64,000 bases of DNA from CAWABB01 sp963780165 (GCA_963780165.1 CAWABB010000006.1:1-64000); one strand, 5' to 3'. Counted from the first letter of the stretch, positions 18,614 through 27,515 are shown. Notes: a model not told the origin generated them from the sequence alone. Made by a program: numbers and translations.

Positions 18614-20880
18614 CGGTATCCGGGTCTGATGATGTCTGGAGGTGCCGGCGGAGGTTCTTCATCCGGAGGTGGCTCCGACGGCGGTTGATCCTTTGGCGGC
18701 TCGCCTTGCGGTGGTTCCCCTTGCGGAGGCTCGCCGGGCGGTGGTGCCGTCGTGTCGGGCGGGGTCTCCTTTGTGGGGACGGTTGTCGGCGGCGGAGCCT
18801 TCAGGGTGTCTTGAGCCGCCTTCAGGGTGTCTATAGCCGCTTTCATGGTGTCCGCCGGAGCTCCCTTGAGCGCCGCGAGCGAATCCTGGGCTTTCAGCGC
18901 CGCTGCCAGGGAGTCAGCCGTCTTCGCGGCCGCCACCGAATCGCGGCGACGTGCCGCTTCCATTTCCTTGCGCGCCTGGTCGAGCTCCAGAAGTTTCGGC
19001 TGGATCGTGGTCGCGTAAGTCGTCCGCGGGAACGACTTCACCAGCGTCCGATAGTGGACTTCGGCGCTGTCATTCAGGCCCACGTAGTTCTCATAGATAA
19101 ACCCGATTGCGAACTGGGACCGCGCCGCATCGTTCGAATTTGGAAAGCGGTCGATGATCTCCTGGAATCCCGCGATCGCCTCCTCGTTCCTTCCGGACAG
19201 ATAGAGGGCTTCCGCCTGAGCGTACATCCGTCCGGACGTGTCGCTGCGGGATTCCACCGGGGCAAGACCGAGGATGCGCCGGGCAACCGCAGCGAATTCG
19301 GAGTCGGGGTACCGTTCAATCAGGGCATGGCGCAGCGAGTCGGCGCGTTCGGCGCCATGTGCAGTGTCGCGGGCACTCATCTCGGCAAGCGCGAACATCG
19401 AGCGCGGAGCGCCGCGGCTTTCGGGGTACTCATTCAGGACCCGGTAGTACCAGACCCGGGCCGAATCAAGGGTTTCGAGCGTCAGGAAGTGGAGCGTCGC
19501 AAGCTCTGTCATGGCCATGGCGAGCCGGCTTTCGACCGTGTCCCTCGGCAGCCCCTGCGGTGGGGGGACGGGCACAGGCGTTGGCGCCTTGAGGCTGTCG
19601 GCGCGTGTCCTGGTGGTGTCGCTGGCGGCCGTTGAGTCCTTCGCGGAAGTGGTGTCCGGCGGCGGCGCATTTTTCCGCGCCTCGTCAACGCTGTCCATAT
19701 AGACGAGGATGCTGTCGTAGCGTACGATCTCCCCACGGAACGACCACCACTTGTTCATCGCATCGGCTCGACGCGCCGCGGGCTGCGCGAGGATCGCGGT
19801 TACGGGGAGAGCGGTCCTCGCTTTGTTGTACATCACCCGGGCCGAGTCAAAATCGTACAGCTGCGTCTCGTAGATCTGACCGAGCGCGTAGAGTGCGGAG
19901 CCGGACGCTTCCGACCGGACGAACGCCGTATCCACGAAGCGGTACTGTTCGATCGCCCTGTCGAGCTCGCCGGACCGCCGCTGAACGTGGCCGACCTCGA
20001 GGGCGATCTCGCCAAACGATTCGCGGAAGTTCGAATTGGTGCCCATATCATCCAGCCGATCGAGCGCGTCCCTGTAATCACCAAGGAACGACTCCATGCG
20101 AGCCGCACCGATAGCTCCTTTGTACTCGGCACCGACATTCGCCGCACTCTCCTCAGCTTGCGTATACGCCTTGAGCGCAGCCTCGTAGTCGGCCAGCACG
20201 CTGTCGATCGTCGCCACGCGGAGATAGGCCGACGAGCGGAGGTCCGCGTTTCCTGCGCCTTCCGCCATTGTCTCGAAGTACGAGCGCGCGGCCTCGTACT
20301 GACCGTCCTCGTAGGCAAGGCGCCCGAGGATTCCCGCCGCGTGCGCCACGATCTCATCCTCACCCTCTTCCTCCGCGAGCGTGAGCAGCTCGGTCGAAAG
20401 CTCCCTGGCGCGCTGGCGCTCCTTCTTCTTGAAGGCCGTGCGGGCCAGCATGAGGCGGGCCTCCATGGTGTATTCGCCGTCCGGATACGTCTCGATGAGC
20501 TCGACAAACTTCCGTTCAGCGCGCTGGTAGTCGGCCTGATAGAAGTAGGACATCCCGATCATCATCAGGCAATTGTCCACGAGGCCGGATTCGGGGTGGT
20601 ACTGCAGGAGCTTGGAACATTTCTCGATGACCGAGGTGAACTTGGTCTTCGCGCCGCCGGGGACGGTGAACGGAACGAGAGGGTCTCCCCCGGCTGGTTT
20701 CAGCTCGGGCAGGGCCCAGACCTCCGTTTCCGCCTCCTCGTACACCTTGGCAGCATTGTAGTAGGTGTTGAAATACGCGGAGACGTTGTCCCAGGTGGAA
20801 CAGCTGGAAAGCAGGAGGAGTGTTAACAGAACGGGGAGAAGCGGGCGGGTCGTTCTCCACAGATTGGGGTCACCGGTCAC
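18610..20880 (-). CDS. TPR-repeat outer-membrane lipoprotein with Pro-rich tail
   Basis: 756 residues from a GTG at 20880 with GAGG five bases upstream; the open frame further upstream lacks a leader and was rejected. A lipoprotein signal ends in LLLLSSC (lipobox LSSC). Many tetratricopeptide helices follow (YFYQADYQRAERKFVELIETYP, AYEDGQYEAARSYFETMA, SGRNEEAIAGFQEIIDRFPNS), like Tol-Pal associated YbgF or BamD-like scaffolds. A Thr/Ala/Asp-rich linker interrupts the repeats near residue 470. The C-terminus is an Ala/Lys coiled segment and then a Pro/Glu tail with GEPPQ repeats. Likely role: envelope assembly or gliding-type scaffold; partners unknown. First gene of the pyrK-pyrD-folC operon. 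Confidence 0.8.
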   Translation of the reverse strand: MTGDPNLWRTTRPLLPVLLTLLLLSSCSTWDNVSAYFNTYYNAAKVYEEAETEVWALPELKPAGGDPLVPFTVPGGAKTKFTSVIEKCSKLLQYHPESGLVDNCLMMIGMSYFYQADYQRAERKFVELIETYPDGEYTMEARLMLARTAFKKKERQRARELSTELLTLAEEEGEDEIVAHAAGILGRLAYEDGQYEAARSYFETMAEGAGNADLRSSAYLRVATIDSVLADYEAALKAYTQAEESAANVGAEYKGAIGAARMESFLGDYRDALDRLDDMGTNSNFRESFGEIALEVGHVQRRSGELDRAIEQYRFVDTAFVRSEASGSALYALGQIYETQLYDFDSARVMYNKARTALPVTAILAQPAARRADAMNKWWSFRGEIVRYDSILVYMDSVDEARKNAPPPDTTSAKDSTAASDTTRTRADSLKAPTPVPVPPPQGLPRDTVESRLAMAMTELATLHFLTLETLDSARVWYYRVLNEYPESRGAPRSMFALAEMSARDTAHGAERADSLRHALIERYPDSEFAAVARRILGLAPVESRSDTSGRMYAQAEALYLSGRNEEAIAGFQEIIDRFPNSNDAARSQFAIGFIYENYVGLNDSAEVHYRTLVKSFPRTTYATTIQPKLLELDQARKEMEAARRRDSVAAAKTADSLAAALKAQDSLAALKGAPADTMKAAIDTLKAAQDTLKAPPPTTVPTKETPPDTTAPPPGEPPQGEPPQGEPPKDQPPSEPPPDEEPPPAPPDIIRPGYR

Positions 20881-21032
20881 ATGCACCTCAAGGATAAACG
20901 TAGCAACTCTGGGCCGAAAATGCAATTCGCCCGGCGAAAGCCGCACAACGCCGTTAAACCTTTCCACCCCGGGCGCGTCTAAGATATGAAACATTCACAG
21001 ACACGACATCCACCAACAGAAGGAGTTAGATT

Positions 21033-21656
21033 ATGCGTTCACGCTTGATGGGATTGGCGGTTCTCGCGCTCGCGGCCAGCACCCTGGCTTTCGCCCAACA
21101 GGGCACCGGCCAGCGGGTGATGGTCGAGAAGAAGGTCCGCGGACCCGAGAAGATGGAGCAGATGCTGAACCTCACCGACGAACAGGAAGCCAAGATCGAG
21201 AAGCTCCGGGGGGAGATGCAGCGGACGATGGTGCAGAACCGCTCCAAGATCCAGATTGCCCGGATCGACCTGCGGGAGCTGATGGATGCCGACACGCCCG
21301 ACCGGGGCGCGATCGAAAAGAAGTTCAAGGAGATCAGCGACATCCAGATCAAGCAGCGGATGGCGATGTTTGATCATCATGCAGATATCGAGAAGCTCCT
21401 CACGCCGGACCAGAAGAAGATCTGGAAGGAGCACCGCGGTGAAGGCCGGATGGAAGGCCGCCAGCGCGTGATGCGCCGGATGGGCGGCGGAGCAGGGTTC
21501 GGCCCCGGATGCGGTTCTGGATGTGGCTCCGGATGCGGCCTTGGATCCGGCCCGGCAATGGGTCAGGGATTTGGACCGGATTTCGATCAGGAGATGGGTG
21601 CGGGAGCCGGCGAGGAGAAGGATGTGCTCATCTTCATCAACGAGGATGAAGAGTAA
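21033..21656 (+). CDS. Spy/CpxP-like periplasmic protein with Cys-Gly tail
   Basis: 207 residues, ATG preceded by AAGGAG. Signal peptide (residues 1-21, ending TLAFAQ). The helical core has two LTxxQ elements (LTDEQ 47-51, LTPDQ 123-127), characteristic of Spy/CpxP/ZraP chaperones and metal sensors of the periplasm. The C-terminal 55 residues are Gly/Met/Arg-rich, contain GCGSGCGSGCG (Cys160, 164, 168), and end in an acidic segment. The evenly spaced cysteines suggest metal binding, but that is inference. It is divergent from the TPR lipoprotein gene across 20,881-21,032. Confidence 0.8.
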   Translation: MRSRLMGLAVLALAASTLAFAQQGTGQRVMVEKKVRGPEKMEQMLNLTDEQEAKIEKLRGEMQRTMVQNRSKIQIARIDLRELMDADTPDRGAIEKKFKEISDIQIKQRMAMFDHHADIEKLLTPDQKKIWKEHRGEGRMEGRQRVMRRMGGGAGFGPGCGSGCGSGCGLGSGPAMGQGFGPDFDQEMGAGAGEEKDVLIFINEDEE

Positions 21657-21690
21657 TTGAAGACGGGAGATAGCGAGAGAGAAGCTCGAA

Positions 21691-21780
21691 GATTGAGGAT
21701 GGAAGATTTGAGATCGAAGATCTAAGATCGAGGATCTACGATCGAGGATTCAAGATCGAGGATCTACGACGGACGATTGA
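21691..21780. repeat. Imperfect 14-bp tandem repeats
   Basis: Units close to AGATCGAGGATCTA follow one another: 21711-21724, 21725-21738, 21739-21752, 21753-21766 and a decayed copy at 21767-21780, with weaker related sequence from 21691. The second and fourth units are identical. Intergenic, after the Spy-like gene. Confidence 0.75.
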
Positions 21781-21816
21781 ATCTTGAGGTAGGCAGGTAG
21801 CCGGGCGATGTGAAGG

Positions 21817-21863
21817 TGCGGGTTACGATGTGCAGATGAGAGGTACTGCAGACGTAACCCGCA
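21817..21863. terminator. Long hairpin between convergent genes, probable bidirectional terminator
   Basis: TGCGGGTTACG (21817-21827) pairs perfectly with CGTAACCCGCA (21853-21863), with an inner TGCAG/CTGCA stem. On the plus strand it is followed by ACTGTTTCTG, only a weak T run. It lies between the ends of the Spy-like gene (plus) and the SDR gene (minus). Confidence 0.55.
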
Positions 21864-21942
21864 ACTGTTTCTGTGCCCACCTCATCTCCCGGCCTCACTG
21901 AGGCAGCGGGCGCTTCGCCTCGAGGTCGTGTCGGCCACAGGC

Positions 21943-22648
21943 TCAGGGTCGAGTCGGCCGCAGGTCGATCTCGCTGTACATCGCGCGACCCGGAGCCGTC
22001 ACGGCAAACAGCACGGCGTCAGCCACGTCAGACGGTCTGCGGGATGTTGTCGCCCCGTTTTCCTCCGGAAGAGAACTCGGTGTCGACGGATCCCGGGCAG
22101 ACGGTCACGACGCGAATGTTGTGATCCCTCACCTCGAGCATCAGGCAGCCCGAGAATCCACGCAATGCCCATTTCGTCGCAGCGTACCCTGCCCCGCCCT
22201 TGAACGTGTTCTTGCCGGCGAGCGATGCAATGTTGACGATCTCGCCCCCATTCTGTTTGATCATGGAGGGGAGCACGGCACGCGTCGCAAGAAACACGCC
22301 GCGCATATTCACCGACCACATCGTGTCGAATTCCTGCACGCTCATCTCGGCGACGGGCTTGAATGTCCCGAGCCCCGCGTTGTTCACCAGGATGTCGACG
22401 CGCTGGAATCGATGGAGCACCGAGTCCACCAGCCGCTTCACATCCTCCTCGCGGCTCACGTCGGCTGCAACGCCTTCGACCTTCAACCCCTTCGCCGTCA
22501 ACGCAGCGACGGTGGAGCGCACGTCCGATTCGCTCCGACCGCAAATCGTCACGGCGGCGCCCTCATGCGCGAGAGCTTCGGCAATCCCTCGGCCGATGCC
22601 GCGGCTGCCGCCCGTCACGATACCCACTTTCCCTTCAAGCCGTCCCAT
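21943..22648 (-). CDS. Short-chain dehydrogenase/reductase (FabG-like), frame shift near 3' end
   Basis: Classical SDR of about 235 residues. NAD(P)-binding GGSRGIGRGIAE (14-25), VNNAGLGTF, catalytic Ser in NIASLAG and YAATKWAL (Y-x-x-x-K), VVTVCPGSVDTEF. The first frame stops after PQTV at 22028, yet the sequence continues in another frame as DVADAVLFAVTAP and YSEIDLRPTRP to a stop at 21943-21945, the expected SDR C-terminus. One or two bases are missing or added near 22,030. The substrate is unknown; acyl-ACP/acyl-CoA-type ketones or sugars are both possible. Downstream of folE on the same strand, 19 bases apart. Confidence 0.87.
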
Positions 22649-22667
22649 AGCAGTTGTGCCCCCCGTC

Positions 22668-23288
22668 TCAGGCCAGCAGTGATTTGCCGATCAGGTCGAG
22701 AAACTCCTGACGGGTTTCAGGATCATCGTGGAACTCGCCAAGCATGGCGCTCGTGGTGGCGACCGAATTCTGCTTCTCCACGCCGCGCATCATCATGCAC
22801 ATGTGCCGCGCCTCGATGACCACCCCTACGCCGGCCGGCGTGAGGGCGTCGTTGAGTGTCTCCGCGATCTGCTGCGTGAGCCGCTCCTGCACCTGGAGGC
22901 GGCGGGCGAAGACATCCACGATGCGCGGGATCTTGCTCAGCCCTACGATCTTGCCGTTCGGTATGTAGGCGATATGTGCCCGGCCGTAGAACGGAAGCAT
23001 GTGGTGCTCGCACATCGAAAAGAAGTCGATGTCCTTCACCAGCACCATCTCGCTGTATTTCTCCTTGAACACGGCGTTGTTGAGGACTTTCTGGATATCC
23101 TGCGAGTACCCTTCAGTGAGAAACTGGAGGGCCTTTGCGACACGATACGGCGTGCGCACGAGCCCTTCACGCTTCGTATCCTCACCCAGCTCGCCGAGCA
23201 TGCGCTCGACAAGCACTTCCAGCTTCGCCGTCCGATCCGGCGTTTCGCCGGACCCTCGCACCGGTTTCACCTGCTTCATCTGTTTCAC
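22668..23288 (-). CDS. folE: GTP cyclohydrolase I
   Basis: 206 residues from GTG 23288 (an ATG at 23279 is an alternative three codons in). Converts GTP to dihydroneopterin triphosphate, first step of tetrahydrofolate and of the queuosine route through QueD. Motifs: EGLVRTPYRVAKAL, zinc ligands in MCEHHMLPF and in RHMCMMMRGV, AHIAYIPNGKIVGLSK, FARRLQVQERLT and TSAMLGEF. Five bases separate it from the queD stop upstream, so the two are co-transcribed. Confidence 0.97.
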   Translation of the reverse strand: MKQMKQVKPVRGSGETPDRTAKLEVLVERMLGELGEDTKREGLVRTPYRVAKALQFLTEGYSQDIQKVLNNAVFKEKYSEMVLVKDIDFFSMCEHHMLPFYGRAHIAYIPNGKIVGLSKIPRIVDVFARRLQVQERLTQQIAETLNDALTPAGVGVVIEARHMCMMMRGVEKQNSVATTSAMLGEFHDDPETRQEFLDLIGKSLLA

Positions 23289-23293
23289 GTCGG

Positions 23294-23702
23294 TTATGCT
23301 CCCCGGTACTCGACGAAGTTGTTGTCGGACTCATATAGCTTGATGGAGTGAAGCTTCCCCTCGGTGATCTTAGGCTGGAGGATATTCCAGAAGGCGATCG
23401 CCATATTCTCCGCCGTCGGGATGACTCCGCTGCAGAAAATCGACGTCAAGGTTGAGGTGCTTGTGATCCACTTTTTCGACGATCTCCTCTTCCATGACCT
23501 CGGCGAGCCGCTTCAGGTCCATGACCATGCCGGTCTCCGCCGGAGGGTTGCCGGCCACGGTCACTTCGATCTCGTAGTTGTGCCCGTGCCCGTGCGGATT
23601 GTTGCACTTCCCGTACACCTGGTCGTTCTTCGCGTCCGGCCAGGCCGGATTGTAGAGACGATGCGATGCGCTGAAGTGCGATTTTCTCGTGATGTATACC
23701 AT
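23294..23702 (-). CDS. queD: 6-carboxytetrahydropterin synthase (QueD/PTPS), one frame shift
   Basis: ATG at 23702; about 135 residues once corrected. Zinc His of the family in FSASHRLY and NPHGHGHNYEIEV; HKHLNLDVDF follows. The frame then breaks: after LNLDVDFL the correct reading (SGVIPTAENMAIAFWNILQ, then HSIKLYESDNNFVEY) lies one base away, as if one extra C were present at about 23432 inside CTGCAG. The enzyme turns dihydroneopterin triphosphate into 6-carboxytetrahydropterin for queuosine, or is a PTPS relative used in folate synthesis. It directly precedes folE, which supplies its substrate. Confidence 0.88.
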
Positions 23703-23806
23703 AGTGCCTCGTGGGGCGATAGATGTTTGATGGACCGCGACGGTCGCGGATATGTCCGGAACGGTTCCCTGGTGTGTGCGGGGGCCGGGGACTGTTCCAT
23801 CCACGA

Positions 23807-24265
23807 TCACAGCGCGGCCAGGATCTCCTCGGTGTGGCCGTCGACTTTCACCTTCGGGAAGATGTGCGACACGACTCCCTTCCCGTCGATGATGAACGTC
23901 GTCCGTTCCACGCCCATGTACTTCCTGCCGTACAGGCTCTTCTCCTTCCACACGCCGTACTTCTTGACGATCTCTTTCTTCTCGTCGCTCACCAGCGGGA
24001 ACGTCAGCTCGTACTTCTCCGCGAACTTCCTGTGGGAGTCGGCTCCGTCGGGGCTCACGCCTACGACGACGGCTCCTTTCTTCTCGATCGCCTTCAGGTT
24101 GTCCTGGAACGAGCACGCCTCCCTGGTGCAGCCGGAGGTGTTGTCCTTCGGATAGAAGTAAAGGACGACCTTCTTCCCTTTCAGGTCCTTCAGGGAGAGC
24201 TTCTTGCCATCTCCGGTTGGAAGGTCGAACTCGGGTGCTTTGTCGCCGATCTTGAGTTGTGCCAT
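23807..24265 (-). CDS. bcp: Thioredoxin-dependent peroxiredoxin, BCP/PrxQ type
   Basis: 152 residues, usual length. Thioredoxin fold with the peroxidatic and resolving Cys five apart in DNTSGCTREACSFQD, plus VVLYFYPK upstream and GVERTTFIIDGKG later, the BCP signature. Reduces H2O2 and organic hydroperoxides in the cytoplasm. It lies between queD and a second peroxiredoxin gene on the same strand with gaps of about 80-100 bases. Confidence 0.95.
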   Translation of the reverse strand: MAQLKIGDKAPEFDLPTGDGKKLSLKDLKGKKVVLYFYPKDNTSGCTREACSFQDNLKAIEKKGAVVVGVSPDGADSHRKFAEKYELTFPLVSDEKKEIVKKYGVWKEKSLYGRKYMGVERTTFIIDGKGVVSHIFPKVKVDGHTEEILAAL

Positions 24266-24343
24266 GGGTATGCTTGTGCGAATACTTCGTGTGTAGAACC
24301 AGTTAGTTGGTGGGGCACCAGTGCCGTTCCAATTGGAGGGGCA

Positions 24344-24814
24344 CTAGAATGACGCGAGTGCGGCTTTGACTTCCTCATACGGCGGCTCCTGCCCGGGATT
24401 GTCCGTGATCCAGGCGTAGCGGACCGTTCCCGTGGCGTCGAGCACGAAGACCGAGCGTTTGGCGGTTTCGTATCCGGAGAGCATGGCAAAGTCCTTCTGG
24501 ATTCCGGTGTACTGGGTGGCGACCACCCGATTGAAATCGCTCAGGAGCGGGTAGGTGATCTTGTTCGCTTCGCCGAAGGCCTTGTTGGCGAACGGGGAGT
24601 CGACGCTGATCCCGACGATCTGGGCGTTGATCGAGCCCATCATCGCCATCGCATCGCGGAACGTGCACATCTCTTTCGTACAGACGCCCGTGAAGGCGCC
24701 GGGGTAGAACGCCAGGACGGTCTTCTTTCCGAGAAATTCGCTGAGGCTGCGCTGCTTCTTCTCGGTGTCGTACAGGGTGAACGCCGGGGCCTTGTCTCCG
24801 ACTTTCAGTGCCAT
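24344..24814 (-). CDS. Peroxiredoxin (AhpE/Prx-like)
   Basis: 156 residues from ATG 24814. Motif FYPGAFTGVCTKEMCTFRD places the peroxidatic Cys in P-x3-T-x2-C, with a second Cys four residues on, as in AhpE/Prx5-like groups; RSVFVLDATGTVRYAW follows. Distinct from the BCP-type gene immediately downstream, so two different peroxidases are encoded side by side. The in-frame extension upstream to 25012 crosses an intergenic hairpin and was rejected. Confidence 0.92.
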   Translation of the reverse strand: MALKVGDKAPAFTLYDTEKKQRSLSEFLGKKTVLAFYPGAFTGVCTKEMCTFRDAMAMMGSINAQIVGISVDSPFANKAFGEANKITYPLLSDFNRVVATQYTGIQKDFAMLSGYETAKRSVFVLDATGTVRYAWITDNPGQEPPYEEVKAALASF

Positions 24815-24971
24815 GGGTGGATTCCTTTGCCAGAATGGTTGATGGGGTGTCGTGTGGTGACGCTCTACAGAACAGCAGGATGACCGGAGAGGTTCCGATT
24901 TGGACGGTTTCTGAGGGCGAACTAAGAGGAGGTACCCAAAAAGAAGCGAAATTGCAAGGGCAGGAAGAGCG

Positions 24972-25003
24972 AAGGGCCGCCCGGCGATGTCCTGGCGGCC
25001 CTT
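24972..25003 (-). terminator. Perfect 10-bp hairpin after nucleotide-sugar genes
   Basis: AAGGGCCGCC (24972-24981) pairs with GGCGGCCCTT (24994-25003), 12-base loop, starting about 43 bases after the stop of the UXS-type gene. There is no T run directly behind it, so it may be a weak intrinsic or processing structure. Confidence 0.5.
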
Positions 25004-25045
25004 GAGGTGCAAACGAACCTGGAAATTGAAAAAAGTGGGGGCGGA

Positions 25046-25990
25046 TCAGCCGATGACGGACCGGAAGTACTCAATTGTCTTCACCAGCCCTTCCTTTCGG
25101 TTCACACCGGGCGACCACCCGAGGATGGTTCGGGCCCGGGTGATGTCGGGCTGACGGACTTTCGGGTCGTCCTCGGGAAGCGCCTTGTGCACGATCTTGC
25201 TGGAGCTGCCGGTGAGCTGGATGATCTCGCGAGCCAGCTGATCCATGGTGATTTCATCGGGGTTGCCGATGTTCACCGGGTCCACCTCGGACGAATTCAG
25301 CAGGCGGTAGATGCCGTCGATGAGGTCGTCCACGTAGCAGACGCTTCGCGTCTGGTTCCCCTCTCCGAACACCGTGACATCTTCTCCGCGCAGCGACTGC
25401 GAGATGAACGCGGGGATCGCGCGGCCATCATGGATGCGCATCCGTGGCCCGTACGTATTGAAGATCCTGACAATCCTGGTCTCAACGCCGTGGTACCGGT
25501 GATAGGCCATGACCATGGCCTCGCCAAACCGCTTCGCCTCGTCGTACACGCCGCGGGACCCGACCGGGTTCACGTTCCCCCAGTATGTTTCGGTTTGCGG
25601 ATGCTCGAGCGGATCACCGTACACCTCCGACGTGGAGGCCAGGAGGAAGCGTGCGTTCTTCGCCTTCGCGAGCCCGAGCGCCTTGTGCGTGCCGAGCGAA
25701 CCGACTTTCAGCGTCTGGATCGGGAGCTTCAGGTAGTCGATGGGACTTGCGGGAGAAGCGAAATGCAGGATGGCATCCACCGGGCCGTCGATGAAGATGT
25801 ACTCGGTGACGTCGTGCTTGAGGAACTTGAACCGCTCGTTGCCGAGCAGGTGGGAGATGTTCCGGACGTCACCGGTGATCAGGTTGTCGATGGCGGTGAC
25901 GCGATAGCCTTCAGCCAGCAGACGGTCGCAGAGATGCGACCCGAGGAAGCCGGCGCCGCCGGTCACGACAGCATGGGGAGCAGATGCCAT
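25046..25990 (-). CDS. UDP-glucuronate decarboxylase (UXS-like extended SDR)
   Basis: 314 residues. NAD-binding GGAGFLGSHL (11-20), DNLITGDVRNISHL, HFASPASPIDYL, STSEVYGDPLEHPQ, catalytic Y-x-x-x-K in GVYDEAKRFGE, FNTYGPRM, SVCYVDDLIDG, QPDITRARTILGW: a full match to UDP-xylose synthase family. Converts UDP-glucuronate to UDP-xylose (or the 4-keto intermediate). It overlaps the upstream UDP-glucose dehydrogenase gene by 28 bases, so the product of one enzyme feeds the next. Confidence 0.93.
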   Translation of the reverse strand: MASAPHAVVTGGAGFLGSHLCDRLLAEGYRVTAIDNLITGDVRNISHLLGNERFKFLKHDVTEYIFIDGPVDAILHFASPASPIDYLKLPIQTLKVGSLGTHKALGLAKAKNARFLLASTSEVYGDPLEHPQTETYWGNVNPVGSRGVYDEAKRFGEAMVMAYHRYHGVETRIVRIFNTYGPRMRIHDGRAIPAFISQSLRGEDVTVFGEGNQTRSVCYVDDLIDGIYRLLNSSEVDPVNIGNPDEITMDQLAREIIQLTGSSSKIVHKALPEDDPKVRQPDITRARTILGWSPGVNRKEGLVKTIEYFRSVIG

Positions 25991-27369
25991 TGGTGGTTCA
26001 ACTCGAAGTGGGGAGATTCCTTGTCAGTGCCGGTTCCAACAAGATCTTTAACGGCGCCAGGGTTCACGCCGACTCTTCCTATTCCGTAGTAGGTAAACCC
26101 CTTCTCGCGCATCAACGCGGGGTTGTAGATGTTGCGGCCGTCGAAAATCACCGGCTCCTTCAGCGCAGCCTTCACGCGGTCGAAATCAGGACGGCGGAAC
26201 TCATTCCACTCCGTGACCACGATCAGTCCGCTGGCGCCCTTCAGCGCCTCGTAGTTGCCGGTCGCATACTTGATCGAATCGCCGACCTTCTTCTTCGTCT
26301 CCTCCATCGCCACAGGGTCGAACGCCTTGATGTGGACGCCCAGCTCCAGCAGCGCGCTGATGATCGTGAGCGCAGGCGCTTCACGCACGTCGTCCGTGTT
26401 CGGCTTGAACGACAGCCCCCACAGCGCGAGCGTCTTTCCTTTCAGGCCGGCCCCGTAATGCTTCTTGATCTTCTCGACGATCACCAGCTTCTGCCGGCGA
26501 TTCACGGTCTCCACCGCGTCGAGGATCGTGAACGGGTAGTCGTGAACCCGCGAGGTGTTCAGGAGCGCCGAGACGTCCTTCGGGAAACAGGAGCCTCCGT
26601 ACCCGACGCCGGCGAAGAGGAACTGCTGTCCGATGCGCGCGTCTGTCCCCATCCCTTTCCGCACCATATCCACGTCCGCGCCGACCCGCTCGCACAGGTT
26701 CGCGATCTCGTTCATGAACGTCACCTTCGTGGCGAGGAACGAATTCGCGGCGTACTTGGTCAGCTCCGAGCTGTGCTCGTCCATCAGGATCATCGGGTTC
26801 CCGGTGCGCACGAACGGCGCATACAGGTCCTGCATAATGGCGATGGCCTTCTGGCTGCTGCTTCCGACGACGATCCGGTCGGGCTTCATGAAGTCGCTGA
26901 CCGCCGCCCCCTCCTTCAGGAACTCGGGGTTGGAGACCACGTCAAACTCGTGCTTGGTTTCCGCGGCGATGATCTCGCGGACCTTGTCCGCCGTTCCGAC
27001 GGGCACGGTGCTCTTGTTGACGACGATCTTGTAGCTGTTGATGGCCTTGCCGAGCCTTTTCGCCACGGCCAGGACATGCTGAAGGTCTGCGGATCCGTCC
27101 TCCGCCTGCGGGGTCGGAAGGGCCAGGAAGATCACGTCCGTCTTCTTCACGGCCGCTTCGAGGTCATTGGTGAACGTGAGTCGCTTCTCGGCGATGTTCT
27201 TCTTCAGAAGGTCGGTGAGGCCAGGCTCGAAGATCGGGCTTTCGCCCTTCTTGAGCGTGCGCAGCTTGCGCTCATCGTTATCGACGCAGATGACGTCATT
27301 GCCGCTCTCGGCAAAGCATGTTCCGACCACGAGTCCGACGTAGCCGGTCCCGACAACGCTAAGTTTCAC
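25963..27369 (-). CDS. ugd: UDP-glucose 6-dehydrogenase
   Basis: 468 residues from a GTG at 27369 with GGAG seven bases ahead. Oxidises UDP-glucose to UDP-glucuronate with NAD. GTGYVGLVVG (7-16), LALPTPQ, NKSTVPVGT, NPEFLKEG, the catalytic Cys in GYGGSCFPKDV, and the C-terminal WGLSFKPNTDDVREAP and FDGRNIYNP. Relatives usually end at about the YYGIGR segment; here about 30 more residues follow and run into the next gene, either a genuine tail or a late frame shift. Confidence 0.95.
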   Translation of the reverse strand: MKLSVVGTGYVGLVVGTCFAESGNDVICVDNDERKLRTLKKGESPIFEPGLTDLLKKNIAEKRLTFTNDLEAAVKKTDVIFLALPTPQAEDGSADLQHVLAVAKRLGKAINSYKIVVNKSTVPVGTADKVREIIAAETKHEFDVVSNPEFLKEGAAVSDFMKPDRIVVGSSSQKAIAIMQDLYAPFVRTGNPMILMDEHSSELTKYAANSFLATKVTFMNEIANLCERVGADVDMVRKGMGTDARIGQQFLFAGVGYGGSCFPKDVSALLNTSRVHDYPFTILDAVETVNRRQKLVIVEKIKKHYGAGLKGKTLALWGLSFKPNTDDVREAPALTIISALLELGVHIKAFDPVAMEETKKKVGDSIKYATGNYEALKGASGLIVVTEWNEFRRPDFDRVKAALKEPVIFDGRNIYNPALMREKGFTYYGIGRVGVNPGAVKDLVGTGTDKESPHFELNHQWHLLPMLS

Positions 27370-27477
27370 TGAATGCTCCGATGGTTGAGAATGAACCGGA
27401 TGATCTACAGGGTACGAAGAACGACCTGCATTCGCCAGACCTGCGAAAGAGCGGGTTGACAGGAACGATTACGCAAC

Positions 27478-27515
27478 GGGCCGACCAGCCCGGGACGCTC
27501 CAGGCTGGTCAGCCC
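27478..27515. terminator. Hairpin between the two nucleotide-sugar dehydrogenase genes
   Basis: GGGC-C-GACCAGCC (27478-27490) pairs with GGCTGGTC-A-GCCC (27503-27515) with one mismatch. It lies in a 218-base gap that otherwise shows no gene. No T run is attached. Confidence 0.45.

Noticed and set aside
20881..20994. N-terminal extension of the TPR lipoprotein
   Set aside because: A GAGG-preceded GTG at 20880 begins immediately before a clear lipoprotein signal; the upstream residues do not fit.
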